In this document: positions 11,997-21,788 of the stretch, one piece after another
How positions within the stretch are numbered: the stretch's first letter is position 1
How the letters are laid out: each line of letters opens with the position of its first letter
Origin: Ettlia oleoabundans
Taxonomy: Eukaryota > Chlorophyta > Chlorophyceae > Chlamydomonadales
Reading direction: 5' to 3'
Assembly: GCA_019693395.1 (NCBI GenBank)
Contig: JAAMXP010003026.1
Location: 1-44,182 of the forward strand
DNA: 44,182 nucleotides
Position numbers and translations under genes: made by a program
Notes under the pieces: model-generated
What the model saw: only the letters and a program-made list of their open reading frames with translations
Told to the model about the DNA's origin: nothing
Database searches by the model: none

Positions 11997-14284
11997 ATGA
12001 GGCCTCTGCTCAATTTGGCGCTGTTCCTAGTTTGCTCGCTGTCCGGCTGCCTGGGCAGCCAATATGACCCGCACCTCCCAGACGCTCCTGCCTTCTTTGA
12101 GGGCTACTACGTTCGCCTCCTTGTCACGCCCTCCAAGGTCGAGCATACCTTGTCGCCGCTGCCGCCGCCACCAAGCTCAGTGGCGCTGATAGTGGGCGCG
12201 ATGCCCCGAGCGCCGGCTGATAAGGCCAGCTACCTAGTCAGCTTGATCGTGCAGAACAGCAGGTGGGCACAGTTTTAGCTTCTGCTGCCGCAGCAACTGT
12301 TGACAAGTTGGCTCCCATCTACGCCCGTTGGTGCAGCACTGCCCCCAACGCTGGCATCCACTACAAGGCTGGCTCGACTCCTCTGCTTGCTGCTCATGCC
12401 TCTGCGCATCTTTGAAAAAGGTGTAAGAGCCATACAAATCAAGTGCTGTTCTCTTGCCCTGGTGCAGCTTGGCAGAACCCGGGCCAGCCGTGTACACCCA
12501 GACCGGCGTTCGGCTCCGAATCAGCGCAGCAGGCGGCCGCCAATCTGTGACCGCCAATCCAGACGCAGCCTCCCCACCAGATTTCAAAGTAGAGGCGGAG
12601 GATGGCAGCCTGCTGCTGCACATGTCGGGCAATCACTGTCAGCTGCACGCCCATTTTGAGGGTGCCTCCTTCATCAGCCACTGCATTGGGCCACCGCTGA
12701 AATGGAGCCCTGACGGGATGGGACCTGAGGGTGGGTTGAAGGGTTGCAGTCCTTGCTGCCTCGGCCTGCTGCACTGAATCAAGGGCAATCGTGCGGCAGC
12801 AGCCTGTAGTGCATGCTGTGATGAATGGGCTTATACACTATGAAACGTAACGGATCCGTGCAACTGAATGGGACCATCTGACAGCGTGATGTTGCCCCCC
12901 TGCACACCATGCTCACCATCGTGCATTCTCTGCCGGTGACCCCTACAGGCCCTCTCTGGCCGCTACCAGCGTCCCTTACCGGCCTGCACTGGTTTGTGCA
13001 TTCCCTGGCCACCCCCATGCGGTTCTCCCTTGCCCAGGGCAGCGCCCATGCCATACACGGCACTGCGCTGGCACACTTTGAGAAGAACTGGGGGCGCAGT
13101 TTCCCAAGCACATGGACCTGGGCTCAGGGAGTGAACTTTAGCAGCGTGGAAAGCAGCACTGCTGGCAGCGGTGGCCATAGCGGCGACGGCTGGGACGGTG
13201 GTAATGCCGATGTTAAAACAACAAGTGCTGGTGTGGATGTGCGGGCGGCGTTTGCGCTGGCGGGTGGCAAGTTACCTACCCCGCTGGTGCCAGAAGGATG
13301 GATGCCTGACCTATGGCTGCTGGGGGTGCGCACACGCAACTACAGGTACGCAAGTAAAACCTCAACTTAACTGATGCCCGTATGATTGAGATGATGTGGG
13401 AGCCAGCTGGCACGCATACCCATCACCATGCTTTCAACTGGCGGCTAAGTTGCTGCATTGAACAACCGTGCGCCCCACCTGTCCCATGCAGCTGGGACTT
13501 TCATCCCTGGGACTCCGTTTTTACCGTGCAGCCCATGCCGTGTTCACATGAAAGCACCCTGCTGCTGACTGCTGCCCAGCCCCTCACCAGGCGGGGGGCT
13601 GAGGTGCAGGTGAGGGATGTGGCAGAGCTTCACCTACCTGTCACCCACCTGTCAGCTAGTGCAATTGATAGGTTTCTTCATTCAATAAGATTGCGAACGT
13701 CGTGTGTTGCATATTTGTACAAAGTGCGACCCTCCTTGGCCTTGGCTGACATAGAAGGAAATACCTAATATCTCGTGCCATGACGACTGCTGCTTCTGTG
13801 TGATATACGGCAAGGGGGATTCTGTCTGCTTTGTGTCTTTGTGATGGTTTCAGATCAGAGCACGGCGCAATAGCTACGCTGAGCTGGAATGCCCCATTCG
13901 GGAGGGGTTCAGGCCTTTCTCAGACGAGTCATTCACTGCCACTGCCACAGGTAGGGCATGTGCAATTTACTGCCTTGCAACCTTGCTCAGCTCGGCATCA
14001 CGACAGTCACTTGCACATGTCCCAAGCTCTGCTGTGCAAGGTTTTTGCTGATAATCTTTTACATAGGGGTCCTATTCGGTTTGCCCTGAATTGCAGTACG
14101 CCTGTATGAGTACCGCTTTAGGCGCCATGAGCGAGGCTGGGTGCAGAAGCTGTTGGTAGAAGCTTATGAGGTTGACAATGTGGCAGTGGAGTTTGGAGGA
14201 AAAGCACGATGTCCCCATACTGATGCCACAGCACTTGCCAACACAGCAGAGGAAAGTGCGGCAGAGATGCTGGCTGCAGCATGA
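11997..14284 (+). CDS. Tocopherol-cyclase-like protein with signal peptide
   Basis: Resembles the tocopherol cyclase (VTE1, PF14249-like) fold family. Exons: 11997-12262, 12468-12730, 12949-13345, 13492-13609, 13854-13950, 14097-14284; 442 residues. Family-like segments seen are FFEGYYVRLL near the N-terminus, a central HFEKNWGRSFPSTWTWAQG, close to the EKNWG..FP..W.W block of tocopherol cyclases, and C-terminal RLYEYRFRRHERGW. The first 20 residues (MRPLLNLALFLVCSLSGCLG) look like a secretory signal peptide, unlike plastid VTE1, so this may be a secreted or ER-lumen paralogue acting on another lipid. An upstream in-frame ATG at 11967 would bury that signal. All five introns are GT-AG. The enzymatic role is inferred from one motif block and is uncertain. 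Confidence 0.72.
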
Positions 14285-14683
14285 CAAGATCCAAGGACTT
14301 GAGGCTGAGTACCGCTACATTTCATGCGGCAAACGCTGCTGCGAAGGGCATCCCGATATTGGCGTTAAGATGCCCCGCTCACAGCAACTGTGCAGCATAT
14401 CTGATCCCCCGGTGGGGATACAAGTTGCAATTGCATCTCTGAACTGCATAATTGCAGTGCCAATAGCCAGCCTGCCACTTTACGGTGTCTTGATCTTGCT
14501 TGCTGCATTTTTCAGTCGCGATTTGTTAGTCGCGATACACAAGTAGATACAGTAGTGTATATACAATCTCACAAGCTAAACTCAACCACAGACCGCCTAT
14601 CGCAACCAGTCAAAAGGACGAGCGTATTTGAAGCCTGGCCTTTGGTGCAGGCTGCACTTAATGGCTGAAGCACTGATGTGCCA

Positions 14684-14826
14684 TCACTTGACCATCCCAG
14701 CTGCACGCATGCCAGAGACAACCCTGATCACGGTATGGTTGGGGCAGAGCATCAGGTATTCAAATGGCTCGCATGTCATTGGAGAGCGAGGGAACTGCTT
14801 GGCGGCGATTTGCTGTGCGAAGTAGG
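14684..14826 (-). CDS. Possible terminal exon of an unknown minus-strand gene
   Basis: After a good acceptor (CCTGCTGCAG), a frame runs through YFAQQIAAKQFPRSPMTCEP and FEYLMLCPNHT to VVSGMRAAGMVK and a stop. A GTGATC donor after NHT could instead splice onward. Codon choice resembles the neighbouring genes. No upstream exon was found and no family was recognised. Confidence 0.25.
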
Positions 14827-15109
14827 CTGCAGCAGGACGGGGAAGGGACCACACAAAAAGCAGGTGAAGAGGGCAGAAGGTCAGCATGGATGGGAGGGGC
14901 AAAATGTGCATAAGGGCAGGGCTGGCCACGAATGCAGCCAGCGATATGCATGGCCACTAATACGCATTCACTTGCATTGGATACTTCTCACTAAGTGGGG
15001 GCAGAGGCACGCAACCTGAAGCAGCCAGCGTGGCCAACCGGAGGCGGCACAGGTGGTGAAGCAGAGATGCAGGAGTCACCTTACCTTAGTAAGTGATGTT
15101 TGTTCGCAG

Positions 15110-15240
15110 TTGAGGCTTTCCTTGCACCGCACCGGCTGGAGGGAAGAGGAGAGGCGGCGTACCTATGGCGGCACCGCCTGCGCCGCTTCCGCGAACCATC
15201 GGGGACCCTGTACCTGCTTTTTCAGGCAACGTCGCACTGA
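15110..15240 (+). pseudogene. Orphan exon-like fragment
   Basis: After a TTCGCAG acceptor an open frame encodes VEAFLAPHRLEGRGEAAYLW and RHRLRRFREPSGTLYLLFQ, then reaches CAG-GCAACG, a possible GC donor, or continues six bases beyond LFQ through ATSH to TGA at 15240. It reads like a true coding exon, but I found no in-phase partner on either side. It may be a remnant, or a terminal exon of a gene I failed to assemble. Confidence 0.25.
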
Positions 15241-16251
15241 CCAATTACCCTGCAGCAGTAAGCAGGGAGCGTTTTGCTCAAGACCCAACTGAAATAGTAT
15301 CAAAACCCTCCGTCCAAACGCGTGTCGGGAACAAATAATGCCGAGGTAAAAATACTTGGCAGCTCGTCAAACTACCTGAACATGGCGCAAGGCGCCGACT
15401 GGAAGCCCTGCGGACGAATGCCGTGCTCACCCCGGGCGTGCACAAGTGAACAACGCAGCAGTCCGGGTAACAAGACGCCCAATACGTAGACAAAGGGCCG
15501 AGAAGTATTCATGAATACTCAGGGTCGGGTGCCTCTTAGCATCTACGGCGCAGTGCCGCCGGCGGCATCTTAATCGCATGCTGGCACCACCATGACGTGC
15601 AGTTCACTAGGGCTGTGGAGCTGGCCTCAGCAGCCAACCCAGCAGCGCTAACCGTTTCATCTACAAGTAGGCAAAACTCCTACATCTGCAGCCGGGCTTT
15701 TGCAGTGGTGATTATGGAAAGCGCAGGACTGGGTGTGCTCTCTACTTTTGGTGTTGCGCTTCAGTGCAGACCAGACTTCCAAGCATTGCTGCTGTCCAGA
15801 GCTACCACCGTAAATGCCTAGTCAAACGGTCGTGCCCAATGATCCGCAATAAAACCTTGTTAAGATTTGAATCAGCATGGATCAGCGGCAACTGCTTGTT
15901 GAGTCAGCGACTAGGCGGCGCAGCGGCTCTCATGGCGCCCGCTTAGAAAGGCAGTGAGACCGTTGCTGCGGATTAGACTAGTCGGGCTGTGCTCATCCCC
16001 GTAAAAAAGTTCAAACGTGAACATGGATTGTTTACACCTGAAAGTGCGAAGCACCCGGAAAGTAGAAGGCTCGTGGACTGGGGGAGAAGCCCCCTGGCTG
16101 TCGAACCTTGGAGACCGTGCCTTTGCCTATCAACAACAGCCAGCATCATGGGCGACGTTTCGTACAATAGGGTGAAACACTTCGAGTCTCCGTCGGGCCC
16201 AGGTGCGTAGCAAAGGGAGGTTTGCTCTGGACTCTCCGCCCTAATCAGGCA

Positions 16252-16620
16252 ATGTCAGCCAATGAATCTGGCATGGTGCTTACGGCCTTGCAACCAAGCC
16301 ACACCTGCAACTGGGGTGCAGACGCGCCAACGGTGGCGGGGCTGCAGCACCCACCAAGCCGTCCGTCGGCCACAGGAGGCAGCAACCCCCTTCAGCTGGA
16401 GCGCAAGTCAGCCGCAGAGGTGAGCAGGACAGTGGAGCTCGTCATGTCGCATCTTGGAGTATACATGTGCACGGTTCAGCACCTGGCTCAGCGCGTGGCC
16501 AGCGACAGGAAACGCCACCCTGCAACTGCTGGTGCCCTGGAACAACAACTAACAATAGACATTGACAAACCCTGTGTCCCTTCTGCTGTGGCTGCTACCC
16601 GGCTGGAGGTTAGGCTGTAG
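16252..16620 (+). CDS. Hypothetical 122-residue protein
   Basis: Single-exon frame from ATG 16252. The first 60 residues are Ser/Pro/Gly-rich; then EVSRTVELVMSHLGVYMCTV and QHLAQRVASDRKR form a plausible amphipathic helix. An internal GAG-GTGAGC could act as a donor. It stops 30 bp before the next small frame, with which it could share a transcript. No family recognised. Confidence 0.3.
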   Translation: MSANESGMVLTALQPSHTCNWGADAPTVAGLQHPPSRPSATGGSNPLQLERKSAAEVSRTVELVMSHLGVYMCTVQHLAQRVASDRKRHPATAGALEQQLTIDIDKPCVPSAVAATRLEVRL

Positions 16621-16649
16621 GCGAGGAGGGTGTAGCCAAGGCCACAACT

Positions 16650-16836
16650 ATGAAGGTGTCGCCATCAGCACCGGGCGAGCCGCCACATGTTTCTGCGCCA
16701 GGTAACGGTGGCGTTGTGTGTTTGGGGCTTGCAATAGCGCTGCCGCCTTTCAGGCACTACCGTAAAAGGCGGCGCACTTGTGCTTGCCGGTCTCACGGGC
16801 TGTTTCATAGCGGCCTACAGCAGCGGAAACCCCTGA
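16650..16836 (+). CDS. Hypothetical small protein with a C-terminal membrane segment
   Basis: Two exons (16650-16701 and 16754-16836) join in phase across a 52-bp GTAACG...TTTCAG intron to give 44 residues. The C-terminal half (GGALVLAGLTGCFIAAYSSG) is a credible single membrane helix with a five-residue tail, as in tail-anchored proteins. The frame is open for several codons before the ATG, back to an acceptor-like CTGTAG, so this could be the 3' end of a longer gene. The intron is shorter than others in the window. Confidence 0.3.
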
Positions 16837-17521
16837 AGAATGTGTATAATTTTGCTTCAAGCAGACTCGGAGGCTCATGGCGAGGGTGGACATGGTGTGG
16901 GAGGGAAGCTGAAGAATGCGTGGCATGCTTTCAAAGAGATCACGCCAGGCACCAAGGTGTGACGCTCTGCCTGCAAAGCATATTTCAATGCATGAGAGCC
17001 CCACTTTGCAGCAATGTCCTTTTATTGTATTTGAAGAAGTCATTTGTCAGGCCTGCCCAGGCTCCCCTGCTTGTCACCAGCTCAACAACCTGCTTCTGCC
17101 GCTCATCTACCAAGCACCCCACATGCACACCCTGGTGTAGGAGCATCGTGAGGAGTATGGAACTGGCATGGCGCTTGGAGGCTACCGCTCTCAACTGGGC
17201 AAGCGTTAACAAGAGGGGAAGAGGAACAACTGCACACTGCCCAGCTGTAGCAGCTGGTATCAAGAACCCTGCTGCCGTCCTACCGTCGCCTGAAGGTGGC
17301 CTGAAATCAAGCACAGTTACACAGTGGAAGCCGCACACACCGGGCGAAGTGCTTACAAATTTGACTGTTTAGCAGACTTGTTGTTGCTTTCATTTTTGGT
17401 AAATGACGTATGCGTGTCTGAAAATGATTAGGCTGAACAACATGTGTTAGAAGCACCTGCGGCGTCCTAGAGGTGGCAGTGCCAGCCTGGCAGGTCTGCT
17501 CAGAGCATCGCATTTGCCTGC

Positions 17522-20500
17522 ATGCATGTCCAGCTGGGTCATACTTGTATCCGAAGCTTGATGCTTATGTCAGGGTTCCATTCACTGCGCCTGGCCGGCT
17601 GGCCAGGTCAGGCTTGTCGAGCTCTGCTGGGCGCGCGCCTTGCACCTCCTCGAGCAGCAGCATCGGCCGTAGAAACGCGCGGCTTAAGCGCCAGCCCGCT
17701 GCGGCATGTAGGAGGCGGCAGGCAAGGCCCGCCGCGGCACCACCGTTCCCGCCCCTCGCCGCAGCTGGTTCGGGCCATGCGGGAGCGGTCAGAGCAGCGG
17801 GATCCTCAGATTCAGCAGCGCAGGCAGAGGCTGGAGCCCGGACAGCATCACTTCTTTGCCACGTGCCACCCAGGGCTGGAGGCAGTGGTGGCAGCAGAGC
17901 TTCAGGGGCCTGCCATCTACGCCGCCAATGTGCATCCAGGCATGTGGGAGTATGCCAGCCTGCCTCATTCGCCACACCTTTCTGCCTGTATTGCCTACAG
18001 AGGGGAGTATCCTTGTCTAGGTTCCTGCAACTATACCGGGCCTGCAGTTTAGCAAGTTTGGCAAAGCAACAAAACATGCTATGCAGCCGTGCCCTTTGCC
18101 TCGTGCTTGTCTTGACGCATCGTTCCTTTGCTGTTCCTGCTCCTGCTCTTGCAGGCAAGGCGGGCGTCAGCTTCACGGGAGATGTTGCCACCGGCTATCG
18201 AGCCAATATGTGGCTGCGGTCTGCCATCCGCGTGCTGTGGCTGCTGCATGAAACGCTGCTGGATGCCCGGCGCCCAGCCGGGGAGGAGGTGAGCAAGGGG
18301 CCGGACCGTATGTTGTTGTACGGCTCATGTCAAGCGATAGGCAGGCAGTTTGTTGCAGTTCTTTGAAGGGAATGGCGTCCATCATTGTGCAGATTTGCAC
18401 CTGGATGTCCTGCTTTGATATGCCACATCCACTCCAGCAGGAGCACATATCCCCTGCACACAAGCTTTGTCGCACCATGTATAATCTTTCCCGCCTAGTA
18501 GAAGCTACCCACCCAGCCCCCGGCCTGCCCTCACCCAGCCACAAGCACCACCTACACATGTCTGTAGGTGTATGATGCCTTCCGAGATGCCGTGGACTGG
18601 CCGCGCTTGGTGGCATCGGGGCAGAACTTCTCGGTGGAGAGCCGCGTATGGAGCTGCTCCAACCTCAGCTCCTCACAGGCAGGCATGAGTGTCCCCCCTT
18701 TGGGGTTACTGGGCTGAAAGGCTGGTGGTTGAAGTTGACCTCATCTGAGCCGGTGATTTGTATCTTTTCTCAATGTATGTGCTGGCCTGCAACCATCAAC
18801 CATTGCTCGCTTGGCATCCACCACTCCCGCGCTGCAAAACTACCTCGCCCGCATGCCTACTTGAGTCCTTCCGGCTCGGCACACTGCTATCACTGCAGCT
18901 GCTGCTGGTGCGGGGCAAGGATGCCGTGTGTGATGCCATCAGAGACCGACGGGGCTCCAAGCCGCTGCCGCCGCAGCCGGGGCGTGTTGCGGACGTACCG
19001 CTGTACTGTACTGCCTACCACGATCGCCTGACTATCTACCGAGACATGAGCGGTGCCTCGCTGCACAGGTATACCATTAGTACGGGAGCCGACAAACTTT
19101 ATGCGTTGGGTTTGCAGTTTGATAACCAGCAGCGGTGCCTCTTGGGGGCTTGAACAACTACTCAGTACTGCAGGTGCGTGGATGGACTGCACATTGCTTT
19201 CAAGACAGCTGACCCGATGCAGAGGCAACCTATAAAGGCAGCACTGGCTGATGCACGCACTCAATCTTGTAGCAATTCTCGTTGTGTTTTGTGCAGGCGT
19301 GGCTACCGCCAGGCCATGCATCGCGCTTCACTCAACGAGAGTGCAGCTGCCGGCATGCTCTACATGGCTGGCTGGCACAGGATGTGCAGCCAGGAGGGTG
19401 CAGGTGGGTTGGTAGTTGGGGCATGCCGCACCACTGGAGCACGTTCCAGCAAGATCCCTGGTGCAGCTCTGTCAACCTCAATACTAGATGGCAGCGATAG
19501 CGTGGCCTTCTGCTGTGCTAGACCAGTGCAAAGCTCTTCCTGTTCACACACATGCACATATGCAGATCCAATCTATATCCAATCAAACAATCTGTAGTGC
19601 AGTTACAGTGCCACCAGAAAACCTTGTCCCCCTTCCCGCTGCGCTTGGCTGCAGTTCTGGCTGACCCGATGTGCGGCTCCGGCACTTTCCTGATCGAGGC
19701 TGCCCTCATGGCAACCAACACTGCTCCCGGCAGCTTCCGCCGCTGGTGGCCCTTCATGCAGGCACGCTGCCCATGCCTCTGTCACTCCCTCAGCCGCTGC
19801 ATCAGAGAACTTTTGTTGTTTACTCGTTGCTCTGCGGTGTTCTATTTATCATGATAGCCTTGCCTGTTTGCCATCCGCCAGCAGGGCATGCTTGGATTAG
19901 CGGGCACGGGAACTGCTTTGTGCCACTGCCATGGGCAAGCTGATCGGTCAACTCTCTGGCATGCAAGATCCCAGCAGCTGCGCTTCACATCCTTCCAGCT
20001 GCAAGCGTCGCCTGCTCTGCTCCTGGCCTCGTTGAGCCCCAGTGCTTTAAAAACCAGATCGCCTCGCAACTCCTTCCATCAAAATTGCCTCTCCTTTTGT
20101 CCGGGGTTGCAGTGGCATGATGACTTTGACAGCAGTGCCTGGACTGCGATAACAGAGCAAGCGGAGGCTGCTCGGCAGCCTCCGCCCGCTGGCGTCGAGG
20201 TGTGGGGCAATGATGTGCACAAGGGAGCGCTAGGGCTGGCACTTCGTGACGTGCAAGCTGCGGGCTTACAAGCAATGGTGCGGTTGCATCATGGCGAGTG
20301 CCACAGCTGGAAGCTGCCGCGCCCACCGGCGGTGGTTGTCAGCAACCCACCCTGGGGCCAGCGATTGCGGGGCAGGGATGCGGCAGATGGCGGTGCTGAG
20401 TTTGATGCGAGCGGCACCGACCAAGCTGGCATAAAAAGTGACGGGGCATACCGGGAAGATGCTACGGATGTGGATGATTGGTGGCAGCAGGAGGCAGACC

Positions 20501-20886
20501 CCAGCCAGCAGCAGGCGGCGCGGCAGGCGGCACAGCACGGCATGCCACGAAAGCGCAGGGAGGAAGCTGAGCAGGAAGCTGAGGCTCTGCGGGCGGCGTG
20601 GTGGGACCTGTCTTCCTTTCTTAAGCAGCAGTGTGGTGGCGCCACAGCATTCCTTCTGAGCGGCAGCCCCGAAGCAACCAAGGGGTTGCGCCTGAAGGCC
20701 GACAGAAGGTACCCAGTCACAGTGGGAGGCGTGGATTGTCGCTTGTTGCAGTACAGCATACGCGGGGTGGAGCAGCGAGGCACAGCTGCGACTAGTCCTG
20801 CTTCTATTGAGGACGGGCAGCAGCAAACTTCCATAGACAAAGCAGCAGCGACAGCAGCGACACCTGCTACCAAGAAACTGCGCTGA
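17522..20886 (+). CDS. RlmL/THUMP-type RNA (guanine-N2) methyltransferase
   Basis: Homologue of bacterial RlmL (UPF0020 family), which methylates a guanine of large-subunit rRNA; here probably organelle-targeted. Exons: 17522-17939, 18155-18288, 18568-18678, 18899-19068, 19297-19403, 19655-19761, 20113-20886; 606 residues. The N-terminal ~100 residues are Arg/Ala-rich with ETRGLSAS, transit-peptide-like. A ferredoxin-like/THUMP region follows ([35 protein letters not shown]), then SLHRRGYRQ, SAM motif I at ~317 (DPMCGSGTF) and catalytic NPPW at ~427 ([12 protein letters not shown]). A charged Gln-rich insert separates NPPW from the C-terminal strands. Three of six introns (17940-18154, 18679-18898, 19762-20112) start with GC. 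Phase and RlmL alignment leave no better GT option, for example [13 protein letters not shown] and PFMQ-WHDDFD. ATGs at 17561 and 17567 are alternative starts. Confidence 0.9.
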
Positions 20887-20909
20887 TGGGCCCGATGGGC
20901 CTGATGAGT

Positions 20910-20914
20910 TGTAA
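20910..20914 (+). terminator. TGTAA poly(A) signal, methyltransferase
   Basis: TGTAA begins 24 bp after the methyltransferase stop codon. Confidence 0.6.
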
Positions 20915-21788
20915 CGTGGCAGCTGTGCTTTTGGTCCACAAATAATTAGCTCGGAAGCCTCATTACATCAGCTTGTAACAGCGACAAGTGCAGCAAAGAA
21001 GTTTGCCCGAAATGTGGGAGCATCTGTGTCCGCCGCACCAGCCCTGTGCATGGCAGGGTCGGCGGCAGCGGGGGTGACAGGCACAGCAGGGAGAGGGTTG
21101 GAGCGGGGGGTGTGCCATTGTTTTGCAAGGGCCCTAGCAGAGCAGGTTGGCAGGTCCCAACAGAGAGAAGTGTTGTTTGCAGCAGGGAGCACACAGCGAA
21201 GAGCTTGGAGAACAAAAAGGAATAAAAGAAGGTTGGAAAGCAGGAGACTGCAAAAAGAAAGTATGGGGTGGGGAAACAGGGGGGCAGGTATCACCACCAG
21301 CTAGCAGCTTGGCTGGGGAACACACCGTACTGTAGTGACGATAGGAAAACGCCGCCAGCCGCCTCAGCGGGCCGCAGCGACGAGCATAAAGCTGCGCAGC
21401 GATGGGCGTAAAGCACCTCCGCAGTTGGCGGGTGGAAAAAAGAAGTGGCAGGATAGGGTCCAATATGTGCATTCTTAGTGACGCAGGGATAAGGCAGGGG
21501 GCACGCACACAGAAGGCTGGCGGCCCTCAGCGGCCACACGTAGAGCACCCAGCATGCCGCACTTGGCTCAGCCCACGCGGTGCGAAGCTACGCTCAGTGC
21601 TTCACCCTGCTCAGCAGGGTGACGCCCTTCACTCAAAATACTAATCTGCCCATCCCTTCATCTGCACCTCCACTCTAACTCAACTGACGCCAATGCATCT
21701 TCAGATCCGGGCCTCGAGCTGTCCTGGCGATAAGCTTAAGCCTCCTGGTTAAGCTAAGTCCTCCTTCAACTTGGCTTTAGCTTGAAGC
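20915..21788. other. Convergent intergenic region
   Basis: Lies between the 3' ends of the methyltransferase (+) and the TPR-PB1 gene (-). A minus-strand TGTAA (20967-20963) may be the distal poly(A) signal of the TPR-PB1 gene, implying a 3' UTR of about 0.8 kb. I see no supported gene here. Confidence 0.5.

Larger units (their letters stand above)
14285..17521. other. Gene-poor 3.2-kb interval with exon-like fragments
   Basis: No complete gene can be modelled with confidence. Four fragments with coding-like composition or splice signals are listed separately (14684-14826, 15110-15240, 16252-16620, 16650-16836). They do not join to each other in phase. I found no transposon ORF, tRNA or terminal repeats. 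Confidence 0.5.

Noticed and set aside
16060..16115. tRNA-like string with GTCGAACC
   Set aside because: I could not fold acceptor, D and anticodon arms around it; chance match.
11479..16420. Possible dispersed repeat shared by 11621 and 16321 (CGCGCCAACGGTGG)
   Set aside because: The match is only 14 bases with weak flanking similarity; too short to call a repeat family.
16650..17372. 240-codon open frame read without splicing
   Set aside because: Composition is not coding-like after the first 17 codons (many Cys/Ser/Arg/Leu, no domain). The spliced 44-residue reading is more plausible for the 5' part.
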